From contig JANJXV010000191.1 in NCBI GenBank assembly GCA_024803745.1, forward strand, positions 1,240,001-1,304,000: DNA of 64,000 nucleotides. The letters run 5' to 3'. The stretch's first letter is position 1. Every line of letters starts with the position of its first letter. Source of the stretch: Megascapheus bottae. Its lineage: Eukaryota > Chordata > Mammalia > Rodentia > Geomyidae. Of this stretch, positions 22,605-36,456 are shown one piece after another. Under the pieces are notes generated by a model, which was given only the letters and a program-made list of their open reading frames with translations, was not told where the DNA came from and made no database searches. The position numbers and the translations under genes are program-made.

Positions 22605-24889
22605 CCTGAATGCTACCCCTTACCACTTTTATGCAAAGCTTAGGCCTGTGGCATTTTACGCACAATTCAACGCTCTGTTTTTTGCTGGTTAATTAGAGGT
22701 AAAAATCTTATGGAATTTATTGCGTGGCTGATTTTGAACTGGAATCCTCAGGTATCAGCTTATCTTGAGTAGCTAGGATTACAGTACTTTTACAACCTGT
22801 ATGCTCATACACATCGCTTCTGATCCAAACACTCATTTTCAATTTAACTAACAAGATGTGAGGAAAGATGATTGACTGTAATTTACTAGATGGGCTTCTA
22901 TTCAGTATATATTTCCACTTCCACTCTGAAGCCAGGGAAATGTTTTTGGTACTTGTTTCAACTATCTCCCAAAGAGGAAATAATGTGTGAGTACGTTTGC
23001 TAGTATTTCAGATAGGAGATGGACTTTGGTGTTTGGAACCTGTTGGGCAGAGTGTATCAGCTGGGCTGTGATAACAGAGATGATGTTTCAGACAGGAATA
23101 TTTTCATAACAGACAGACTTAGTCCAGATCCTTGGATTTCAGGCCTTGAGTAGATAGAATTACATGTGTGAGCTGCCACCACCACCTGGTTCATTTTGGA
23201 AACCTTAATTGCTTCTCATTTGTTCCTTTCATTTTTGGAAGATTGATCTAAGCTGGCTGATTGTGCATCACAATGAAGTGATTGGCCTCAGGAATTGCAA
23301 ATATTTGTTTCATCAGCACGGAATGAATGAAAGTTGATCTAAACCCAATAGTATTTTCCTTCTGATAAATAGGGAACTTACTTATATCATTTTTCCTTGC
23401 CTTTGCTTTCCCAAAGCAAACAACATGTTTCTTAAAAACTATACTTCATGAGAATATTATAATTAGAAGCTATCTTCTGCACACTTCAGAATAGTCCTTG
23501 CATTTATAAACTTATATTACAATATTAGGTAGAAGAATGGTGACTGTTAGTTTCATAACTATTTCATATGTTTTACTCTTTAAGGCTCATTAACTCAAGA
23601 AGGGATTAAATACATTTAGATAATAGTAGATCATAGCTGCTGCTGATTTGATGTGTGTGCAGATGATACACAGATTAATTAGGATTACTCAAAAGTTTTG
23701 TTCAAATTTTCAGTAGTAGACTGCTATGCTAACGGGAAGGTGATAGTAATGATGCTGAAATTCTATGAATCAGCTATGAAGCAGAATTTCAGGGGAGAGT
23801 ATTTGCTAGGGACTTAATTTCTAAGACGCATATCAAGAATATTGAACTATAACACCAAATGATGGACGACTCAGCGTCACATTTTGTTTGTTTTATGCAA
23901 GTCTTGGGACTTGAACCCAGGGCCTGGGAACTGTCCTTAAATGTTTTTTTTTTGCTTCAGGCTAGTGTTCTACCACTTTATCCACAGCTCCACTTCCAGA
24001 TTTTTGGTAATGAACTGTAAATCAGAATATCATGCAATTTGTTTGGGCTGGATTCAAACCTGATTCTGTGTAGATAGGATTCCAAGTGTGAGCGCACAGA
24101 GCCTGGCTAGTATCATTCATCATTCAAGTCATGGGACTGCAATTCTGCACCTGGGTCTTGTCACTGAGCTTTTCAGCTCAAGACTACTGCCCTATCCCTT
24201 GAGCCATAGGGCCACTTCTGGGTTTCTTGTGGTTAATTGGAGATAAGAGTCACATGGACTTCAGTGCCCAGGCTGACTTTGAACTGCTATCCTTGGATCC
24301 CAGCCTCTTGAGTAGCTACATTTACAAGTGTGAGCCACCATACCCAGCTAAATTATTTTTTAAGTTAATTTTTTTGTTAAGTCAATATATAGTTGGCATA
24401 GGGTTACATAAGTAATGAACATATTTCTTAAGAAAATTGTTATCCCCTCCCTCATTTTCTTTGTTTTCCTACCCTCAGCCCCTTCTCCACCCAGATTGTT
24501 CAGTTCATTTCCGTTTAGTGTCTTCCAAGTATCACTGTTCAATTGGTTCACCCTTTTTCCTTTGTTTTTTTTTTTTTTACCATTTTATTATACTGTCTCC
24601 ATTCCAAATCACATAAACCTATGTACAAGACACAGGGTACCCGAATTCAACACAGTGACTACAGAGAATAAAACTAAAGGGAAAAAGAAGAAAAGAGGTA
24701 AAAAGCAAAGAAAATGAAAGAACATCATACAGTACCTTAGAATCAACAACACTGAAAAAACAAAACATAAAATCTTGGGCTGAAAATGAAGCTTGCCTAG
24801 CATGCATGAAACCCTGGATTCCATTCCTCAGCACCACATAAACAAAAAACTGGAAGTGCCACTGTGACCCAGCTGGTAGATTTCTAACG
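22605..24889. other. Single-copy and SINE DNA between the two duplication copies
   Basis: SINE pieces at about 22640-22800, 23890-24115 and 24125-24355 (minus). An IDL-Geo SINE at about 24775-24885 (plus) is cut off exactly where duplication copy 2 begins. The remainder (22800-23890, 24360-24770) is AT-rich with no recognised gene. Confidence 0.6.
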
Positions 24890-24959
24890 TTCTGATTAAA
24901 AGTCATTGCACATTTGTTCTATTCATTAGTTTTCTTTTCTTCTATGGGAATCAGGTTTG

Positions 24960-25433
24960 TGTTGAACACAGAAGTATGCCTTCCAGGTCAAACACTTTCC
25001 ACATTTGTAATATTCATAAGGTTTTTCTCTCCTATGTGCATTTTATACTTAGTCATATGTTCATGATGGATTTTTCATATTCTTATATTCATACGATTTT
25101 TATCCTGTGTCTGTGTGGTATCATGCAAACTCAAATATGAGTTCTTCAAAAAAATTTCCCTTTCATTTTATTCATAGGATTCTATCCTGTGGGTGTTTAG
25201 TGATAAATCTTGACTTGTGCCTTCTGGGGAAAAGACTGAACATTTGCTACATTCATTAAGGGTTTTATCTTGTGTTGGTTCTGTGACACAAGCTGAGTTT
25301 TCTTCCACAGACTAAAAAGTCTTTCCTATTTATTACATTGCTAAGGCTTCTCATATGTGTGAACTCTCTTACGCTTCCTGAAGGGTGAATACTGCACGAA
25401 AGACTTTCAACTTTGGTTATATTCCTAGGGTTT
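24960..25433 (-). pseudogene. Degenerate 3' zinc fingers, copy 2
   Basis: Finger-spaced relics beyond the shared IHT-Y-stop, collinear with 9380-9857 and carrying the same lesions. Confidence 0.7.
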
Positions 25434-26326
25434 CTAATATGTGTGAATTCTCTTATGCCTCCTGTAATGTGACTTCCATCTGAAGGTCTTACCACATTTG
25501 ATGCACTCGTACAGTTTCTCTCCTGTGTGTGTTCTCTGATGCAATTTGAGGGAAGACTTCCATTTGAAAGACATTCCACATCGGTTACCTTCATAAGGTT
25601 TTTCTCCTGTTTGAATTGTCTTATGCATGTTGAGGTTTGGCTTCTGTGTGAAGGACTTTTCACATATGTTACACTCATTAGGTGTTTCTCCTGAGTATAT
25701 TCTCTGATGAACATGGAGTTTTACCTTCCATTTGAAAGACTTTCCGCATTCACTACATGCATAAGTTTTCTCTCCTGTGTGTGTTCTATTATGCCCATCA
25801 AGATATGACTTCCACTTGAAGGTCTTTCCACATTTGTTGCACACATAAGGTTTCTCTCCTGTGTGTGTTCTTTGATGAAATTTGAGGGAAGATTTCTGTC
25901 TGAAAGACTTTACACATTGGTTACATTCATAAGGTTTCACTCCTGTGTGTATTTTCTGATGAACACGAAGTTTTCCCTTCCCTTGGAAAGACTTTCCACA
26001 TTCATTACACTTATAAGATTTCTCTCCTGTGTGTGTTATTTGATGAACTCGAAGGTGTATCTTCTGGGTGAAAGACTTTTCACATTTGTTACATTCATAA
26101 GGTTTCTCCTCTGTGTGTCTTCTCTGGTGCAAAGTGAGGTATGATTTCAGTCTAAAAGTCTTCCCACATTTATCCCATTCATAAGATTTCTCTTCTGTGT
26201 GAGATCTCTGATGTGTGCTGAGAGCTGAATTCTGGGCAGAAATTTTATTACGTTCCTCATATTCATAAGGTTTGTCTTCTCTTGGAGATCGAGGTTGGAG
26301 CGTCAGGTCTGACTTCTCAGAAATTA
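25434..26326 (-). pseudogene. C2H2 zinc-finger array, copy 2
   Basis: A single open frame of almost 300 codons with about nine KRAB-type C2H2 fingers and TGEKP-like linkers. Fingers such as YECNKCEKSFTQKIHLRVHQ and YVCNKCGKTFKWKSYLDGHN look complete. Others have lost a ligand: YEWDKC and YEGNRC (Cys lost), HQRIY and HKTIQ (terminal His lost). A more degenerate N-terminal part (SEKSDLTLQPRSPREDKPYE) precedes them, directly after a TGA. No in-frame route from the KRAB exons was found, so this is most likely a fossil. The copy 1 frameshift near 10448 is absent here. Confidence 0.8.
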
Positions 26327-26496
26327 ATTTTCACATTGACGTACGCATCACATATCTCAGGATATTTGCTCTGAGGTATTGTAAGGCGTATTTCATTACT
26401 GAAAGATTTCTCACATTCACTACATATATGAGGAGTCTCTCCTGTCTACATTTTCGGATGTGTAGTGATGGTCGGTGTTAAGTACAATATTTTTCA

Positions 26497-26909
26497 TCAC
26501 ACAGTACATTTAGCAGTTTTCCTCCCTCCCTGAAGAATTTCTTGGGCAGGGAGAACAGAATTATGATACTGCAGATCTTTTGGACTGTCACAATCATGAA
26601 TAAAATGCTCTGAATATCCGATGGATTTTTTAAGAACAGGAGACATACGAGATCTATATGCAGTATGCATCTCATCAGGCTTAGGAGACAGAAGCATGTT
26701 CTGACACTTTATGAACTCCTCAGTCCTCACCCCTAAGTTGTTACCTTTATTACTGTTCAGCTCTGGATTATGTGTAGAGCTCAAATTTAAAGTTGTTGCA
26801 AATCTCACGTTTTCCTCCACTTCGATACTACTTGCAACTGCTACTTCACAAAGACATTCATGTGGACTTTCCTGGCATGTCTTGAACACATTTTCCATTA
26901 CCTGGACAT
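26497..26909 (-). CDS. KRAB-ZNF copy 2 terminal-exon linker (possible KRAB-only C-terminus)
   Basis: The terminal exon begins after 'tcattttag' at 26909. With KRAB-B it gives the in-frame junction NITD-VQVMENVFKTCQE. It stays open for about 135 codons (through STHNPEL, SPVLKKSIGYSEH, GGRKTAKCTV) and ends at two consecutive TGA codons. Linkers of this kind normally run straight into zinc fingers. Here the stops separate KRAB from the array at 25434-26326. If transcribed, the product would be a KRAB protein of about 210 residues without DNA-binding fingers, plus an unidentified N-terminus. Whether it is expressed cannot be told from sequence. A pseudogene is equally likely. Confidence 0.5.
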
Positions 26910-28149
26910 CTAAAATGAGTCATAGAAAAAAAGACACAAACATACATGAGATACAAATATTCCTTACTGTAAAGATAATGACTTTACTTTCCCATCCTAA
27001 GTGTAAGATATTTTAAAATATAAAAGTGGAAATGGATTTGTGAGAAAAATATGCTTTTCTCCCTAACCTATTAAGAAAATGATATTTTACAATGACCAAT
27101 AATGTTTTTCTGTGTTTTAGTTCTCTTTTTATATCACAGGAAATATTTATTGAAATTACCCATCTAGGTATTGCTACAGTTTTAAGCTGAGTACTATCTA
27201 TAGCATACCTGCAGCTGTTTTTTTTCAAATACTGTTTTGTTTATACATTGAGGAATAGCTGCCTTTCTTTTATTTTTGAGAAATACTCTAAATATTGTGC
27301 TGTTTTGCATCTTTTTAAAACTTTCTTTTCTTTTTTTTTTTGTAGTTCATAGGCCTCGGCCCTGTCCCTGAACACTTCAGCAGAAGACTATAACCCCTAT
27401 CCTTGAGCTACAGCCCCACTTCCTGTTTTCTAGAGTTAACTACTGATAAGAGTCTCAGGTCCTGAGTACCAGATAGGATTACCTTACCCAGTTTCAATGC
27501 TGTTTGCTTATTAACCATTAAGTGAGGAACACGAATTTTTTCTAGATTCAGCGGCCACAAGTTTGGTTTATATGTCTGTTTGCCTTTGATCCAAGCAAGA
27601 ACGATTCTTGAGAGTAAGGTCTTACACCTATATCCCTTCAGTTACAACTTCTCACTAAAGTCTCAATTTAGGTATTTGTGGGAATTTTGAAATTTATTTC
27701 TTTCCATTTGAAGTCTTATAAAAATTCCTTTTCTAACACTCCTGTCCCTCAGAACCATGGAAGACCAGAAAATCCCCAGCTCATTGTCTAGTTAATTTTC
27801 TTATGTTGATTGAAACTTTGTTGTTTTTCTTTTCCTTCCATTCCTGGGTTTGAACTTAGGACCTAACCACTGTCCTTGGGTTTTCTCAAGACTAGAACCC
27901 TACCAATGAATTCATTACTTCTGGCTTTTTCTATGTATGTTGTAATAAGGAATAAAACCTGTGTCTTTGTGCATGCTAGGCAAGCACTCTACCACTAGGC
28001 ACAATTTCTGGTGGAAACGTCTGGTTTTTAATACCAGTCTCTTCCTACCAGCATAAAGATATTATCCTTATCAGAGAATAATGCCCTGACATATTCCTTG
28101 TTTGCTCAATCATTTATAGTCTTAGTTTTAAAGAAATGAAAGAATGATA

Positions 28150-28181
<32 letters not shown>

Positions 28182-28218
28182 TTTCCTTCCTTCCCTCTTT
28201 CTTCCCTCTTTCTTCCCT

Positions 28219-28264
<46 letters not shown>

Positions 28265-28271
28265 TTTTTTT

Positions 28272-28343
<72 letters not shown>

Positions 28344-28986
28344 GTTTTGCGGTTATGGGACTTGAATTCTAGACCTGGCTGTTCTTCCTGAGCTCTTCAG
28401 CTCAAGGCTACTGCCCTATGTCTTTAGACTCAACCCCACTTCTCATTTTCTATTGGTTCATTGGAGAGAAGAGTCTAAGGTGTTTTTGTGATAGGTCAGT
28501 CTTTGAACCTTGATCCTCAGATCTCAGCCTCCTAAGTAGCTAGGATTACAGGCATGAGCCACGGGCTCATGGCTTTCTCATTTTATTTTGTTTCACAGTG
28601 ATTTCTACAGAGAAATCTAACTTTAACTCTACTGCCACATAGAATTCATCATATCACCCTATGATTCTTGGTGCCGGGGGTTTGGGCTAGCATGCACAAA
28701 GACCTGGTTCAGTTCCTTGGTACTACATACAAAGAAAAAGCCAGAAGTGGTGCTATGACTCAAGAAGTAGAGAGCTAGCCTGGAGAAAACCCAAGGACCA
28801 TGCTCAGGCCCTGAGACCAAGCATAGGACTGGGAAAAGAAAATGATTCTTGATTCATTCACAAAGAATTCCATAGGTTCCACACAGGATTTAGGGTAACT
28901 AAGAATATTATTGCTCAGTACATCACAACATGAACTTACCAATGGGGCTCAGGCTCCAACATCAATATGAAGATGCATTCACTCAC
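26910..28986 (-). other. Intron between KRAB-B and terminal exon, copy 2
   Basis: Bounded by 'ACAG|GTGAGT' (28987 side) and 'cattttag' (26910). Contains the same SINEs as copy 1 (about 27340-27490, 27840-28010, 28360-28580, 28670-28845) and the expanded CTTT tract. Confidence 0.75.
28150..28343. repeat. (CTTT)n microsatellite, expanded allele
   Basis: About 190 bases of CTTT with CCTT and CCCTCTTT interruptions. It gives a spurious Ser/Phe/Leu-rich frame on the plus strand. Confidence 0.95.
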
Positions 28987-29076
28987 CTGTGATATTCTTG
29001 TCAGAGGAATTTCCTATCCAGAGTTCTGCACAGTGCTCTAGCTTGTCAATTAATACAGGTTTGGGAACACAGGGCC
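28987..29076 (-). CDS. KRAB-B-type exon, copy 2
   Basis: A 90-bp exon (2 + 29 codons + 1) with acceptor 'ctaatttacag|GG' and donor 'ATCACAG|GTGAGT'. It joins KRAB-A in phase to read LG-PCVPKPVLIDKLEHCAELWIG, which fits the KRAB B-box consensus that strengthens TRIM28-dependent repression. Phase and splice signals are correct on both sides. Confidence 0.75.
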
Positions 29077-29546
29077 CTGTAAATTAGAAACAGTAGAGAA
29101 TTATTGCTTATGCTGTGTCATCATTGCTTTAAGTTCGCAGACATCCTACTCACAAGTTATCTATTAAATCTTTTCTCTCATTTCTCACTGGCTCCATGGT
29201 TGACTTTTCCCCAGCTCTGGATTCATTTTGTATGGCATAAACTTAGCTGTCTTGCTCAAGGCTAGAAAAATACCAGTTTGAGTCCCAGCTCCACTTACAT
29301 GCATAGGTCTTCATGCATGCTAGGCAAGCACTCAACCACAAAGTCAAACTCTTGACACTCCACTAACATTTTTGAGGGGTTACTTGGAGTTATAGAGTTT
29401 CATGGCAATTTTTATGCCATTGCTGGCTTCAAATTAGAATTCTTAGATTTCTTCCTCCTGAATATTTTAAGATTACAGGCATGAAACATTGCACCTAGTG
29501 CCAGGTTTCCATTATAAACTCACTGTTTAGTGATTTGTAGATCCTA

Positions 29547-32522
<2,976 letters not shown>

Positions 32523-32870
32523 GGGTGTGTAAATATTTAGGATCGTTAAGTCTTCCTGGAGGAAAGATCCCTTTAGTAGTATATAGTAACCTTCTTTGTC
32601 TTTTCTTACTAATTTTAGTTTGAAGTCTATTGTATCTGATATGAGGATGGCAACTCCAGCCTGTTTATGGGGGCAGTTAGCTTGATAGAGTTTATTCCAA
32701 CCTCTCACTTTCAAAAGATGATTGTTTTTGGGTAAGATGTGTCTCTTGAAGACAGCAGAACGATGGCTCTTGATTTTGATCCAACTAGACAGCCTATGCC
32801 ATTTAATTGGAGAGTTAAGTCCATTGATATTGAGAGTTAGGATTGAGAGATATTTATTAGGTCCCAACAT
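32523..32870 (-). pseudogene. L1 ORF2 N-terminal fragment (U0)
   Basis: Starts MLGPNKYLSILTLNINGLNS, the beginning of the AP-like endonuclease. It reads to LTILNIYTP and then runs into unrelated DNA. A 1-base deletion near 'cttgattttgatcc' keeps this copy open where the other units hit a stop. Confidence 0.85.
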
Positions 32871-33101
32871 TTTAAAAAGCTTTTAGTAAGACCTGTGTCT
32901 TGACAGTTCTTGTGGTCCTTAGACGGTATGCTGTTTAGGTGCCATTTCTTTCCCTATATTGCATTTATTTTGGTTTTCTATGTATAGAGCATCTTTGAGA
33001 ATTCTCTGTAGTGTTGGTTTTGTTTCGACATATTGTTGCAGCTTTTCCCTGGAATGGAATGTTTTTATTGTACCCTCAGTTATGAATGAGAGCTTAGCTG
33101 G

Positions 33102-34101
33102 CTACAGTATTCTTGGTTGGTAGTTATTTGATTTAAGGGCATGACATATATGCTTCCAGTCACTTCGTGCTTGCATGGTCTCTGCTGAGACATCTGGGGT
33201 TATTCTGAATGGTTTGCCTTTATAGGTTACTGATCCCTTTCCCTGGCTGCCTTTAGGATCTTTTCTTTCGTTTCTATTGATCCAGTTCGGATCACAATGT
33301 GGCGGTGGGATGTTCTTTTCTGGTCAGGTCTGTTTGGGGTTCTAAAAGCTTCTCGTATCTGGATGGGCCTGCCCTTCTGGATATTTGGGAAATTCTCTGA
33401 GATGATTCCCTGAAGTATATTTCCAATACCATTGACCTCTTTCTCCACTCCCTCCTCAATACCAACTAGCCTTAAATTAGGATTCCTAATTGTATCTTGG
33501 ACCTCCTGAAGCGCTCTCTCATATTTCCTAGATTTGGATTGATTCATTTTCTGTTCTTTATAATACCTAAATTATCTTCAGCCACGGAAATTCTCTCCTC
33601 TGCAATGTCTAACCTGCTATCAAAGCTATCTACTTTATTTTTCATCTCCCTTGCTTCTAATTGCTCACTTTTGATGCCTTGCATCCCTTGTTTTAGATCA
33701 TGTATGGATTTCTTTATCTCCTTGATTTCCTTTTGAGTGGTTAGCTCAGTAGCTTTATTTTCTTTGGACATTTGCTGGAGTTTGGTCACGTTTTTATTTG
33801 TGGATTCTTTGAATTCATCCATCTTTCTTTGAAAAACCTTTATTATGGCCTCCTTTATGGCTTCTTCTTTTTCACTTATCACCTTGTTTTTGCTTTCCTC
33901 TTGTTCAGGTATGGCTTCCTCCATTATCTCTTTCTTTATATTTTCACATTTTTCATTAATGATGTTTATCAATTGCATTTGTGTAGCAATTGGAAGACTC
34001 TCCTCTAGGTTTGCCAGTGACTGTTCCATTGTCTGTTTACATTGGGTGGGGGATGTTGTTTCTTGATTTGACATTTTTCTTGAGTTTCTTGTTCTGCCCA
34101 T
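33102..34101 (-). pseudogene. L1 ORF1 (U0)
   Basis: MGRTRNSRK start, coiled coil, then the RNA-binding C-terminal half. It is broken by the 4-base deletion near 33555 ('gttctttataat' instead of 'gttctttctctgtaat') and by a 1-base loss near 33240. Confidence 0.9.
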
Positions 34102-34663
34102 TTGAAAATGGGAGCAAGATTACTACTACATATGATGATAGTTTTTCAGATATAACCAAGCTAGACCTCTGTATCTGGCAGACACTAGATGTTCACAAGT
34201 TTTGATTGGTATTATCACTCTTTCTTTTTGTGCACTTACAGACCAGCCTAATACAACCACTGATAAGCGATTTATACCCAAAACAATAAGCCTCTCAATC
34301 CAATCTCTATTGTCTTTAAGTCCCTCTGAGCCTAGAGAATAATTAACCACCTACATATACAATATTGCTCAACAGCCATCAAGTGTAGATCCGTGCAGTA
34401 TAAGGGTTGAAAGACGAGCAGAGGTCCAGAGATAGAAAAAAAGAATGAGAGGTCAGGGGAGGTGCAAGAGGATTAACGTAGGAGTGTAAGAATATTGCAG
34501 TAATGAAGAAAAGTTATAGCATAAGGATAACTGACATAAGTTGGTAAGTAGGTAGCATATTTGAGTACAAAGTTTGGAAAGTATTAGAATAAAACTTATG
34601 TGTTGCTGCACGACTAGCTCTTAGCCCAACCAGTGGCCTCACAGTGGACCATGGGATGGATCT

Positions 34664-36041
34664 GTTTTTCTTGTCTACGTTGAGGGAAAGGGGTATTTCA
34701 CAAGATGCAGAAGCGAAGATTTCAGAAGCAAATGCTATGAGTGAATTAGCTCGTAAAAAGCATTTTTATTTTCTTTTATCTTTCTGCCAGTCTTGGGGCT
34801 TGAATTCAGGGCCTGAGCACTGTTCTCGGGTTTTCTCAAGTCTAGCCCTCTGCCACTTGAGCCACAGTGCCACATCTAGATTTTCGATCTATGTGGTACT
34901 GAGCAATCAAACCCAGATCTTCATGGATGCTAGGCAAGCACTCTACCACTATGCCAAACTCTCAACCCTGACATAGTAATTTTAAAGTCATCATCATCAT
35001 CATCATCATCATCATATCCAAATATCCTTTCTCCTACAAAGAATGAACACTTAACTGTGTCTAATGCTTTTTTTTTAATTTCACTAATTCTTCTGTGTTT
35101 TTCCCTCTTGCATTTTTTACTCATGACAGCAAAGCTAATCATCAGGAAAAAATTGATTAGGATACAGAAACCTAATAATATCCTAGTAGATTGACGTCAA
35201 AAATATGTGCAAGATGCCCTGTGTGTTTGACCTAGTGGGAGAGTCCTTGGCTACCAAGAAGTAAGCCTCAGGTTTGATTCCTAATTACCACATACATAGA
35301 AAAAGCTGCAAGTGTTGCTGTGGCTCGGTGGGACAGCTAAAGCCTAAAGAAAGCCCAAGAACAATGTTCACACTCTGAGGTCAAGTCCCTAGACTAGCAA
35401 AAACAAAAAAAATTCGACAAGGGGCAAAATGCAGGCAGAGAAGGCACTGTGATGCAAATGTTTTGTAAAGGATGAGGGCAATATGGACCCTTAAGTTTGG
35501 ATATTACCTAAGAAAGGCTCCTTGAGCCTGAGACCAGACTGGTATTTGGGCCTAGTGGAAGACATTGGGATTGGACAAATAAAGTGTGCTGTATACTACA
35601 TCCACATGTATATTGTGAGACTAGAGGAGATATTCAGCCTCCAGTATGTCTTTGGTGAGGTCTTTTGTGAGCAAGGATCTTTGGTCATTGGGCCCTGAAA
35701 GGTGACCCTGCCTCCCTCACAATGGAACAGAATATGGAAACCTGGTAACCAAGCCACTGTAACTAACAACCAGCTCAAACCAGCTCACTTGGCCTGTGGC
35801 TCAGGAGGAAGAAAGATGTTGCTGTGCTGTTGCTAAAGGTCAGGAAACTCGAGTCTCAGGCATGGAAGTTGTGGATGTCTTACTCGAAGATGTACATGCT
35901 AGATCATTGCCAAGCCACAAATCCAGTATAAAACAACTTTCTCTAAGAAGAAGGCCAGGAAAATCCAGGGCAACCAGATGAGGTAAAGTTCTAAGAAGAA
36001 ATGTATTTGACCCCATCATCCTCCCCACACACTACAACTTT
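34664..36041 (+). repeat. Inter-L1 block, U0/U1
   Basis: Carries an inverted IDL-Geo SINE (about 34785-34970), the longest (TCA)n tract (nine units, 34988-35015), a plus-oriented SINE (about 35215-35400) and the exon-like frame. Confidence 0.9.
35805..35982 (+). other. Exon-like open frame, U0/U1
   Basis: 178 bp from 'ggctcag|GAGGAAG' to 'CAGATGAG|gtaaag'. Same peptide as the other copies except for local substitutions (SSIKQLS instead of SSITELS). Function unknown. Confidence 0.3.
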
Positions 36042-36456
36042 CTTTTTTTTTCATTTTTTATTGTAATTAGTAAAAGGGTTAGATGATATTTGCCAGATAG
36101 AAGGTGCATTAATTCACATACATTGATACCCTTTCACATGTCTTGGTACCCATTTCCCTCCAACCCCACACCCCCCACCCGTCTTGGTTTTCCCCCCTTC
36201 CCTATCAAATTTCAAATATCCAAATACAAATAAATTCAATATATCAGATAACAAAGTGACATACTATACCAATATGGGATAACCAAGGGACAGCAAGCGA
36301 GATGAGAGACAACATAGTACATTAAGGACAACAATCATTCATTATATGGCTTTTGTGTCAATATCCTGGAGGTCCTTTCAATTAGCTTCACATTATATGG
36401 CCTTATATATGGCCTTTTGCTCTATTGCCAATCTCTGCTAGTAGAGCCCAAGGTTT

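Larger units (their letters stand above)
32523..34663 (-). mobile_element. Array unit U0: 3'-truncated L1
   Basis: The 5' UTR (to 34663), ORF1 (33102-34101) and the first 116 codons of ORF2 (32523-32870). It is cut at the same point as in copy 1. It forms the proximal edge of the tandem array. Confidence 0.9.

Noticed and set aside
28144..28365. Plus-strand Phe/Leu/Ser-rich frame
   Set aside because: Produced by the CTTT microsatellite.
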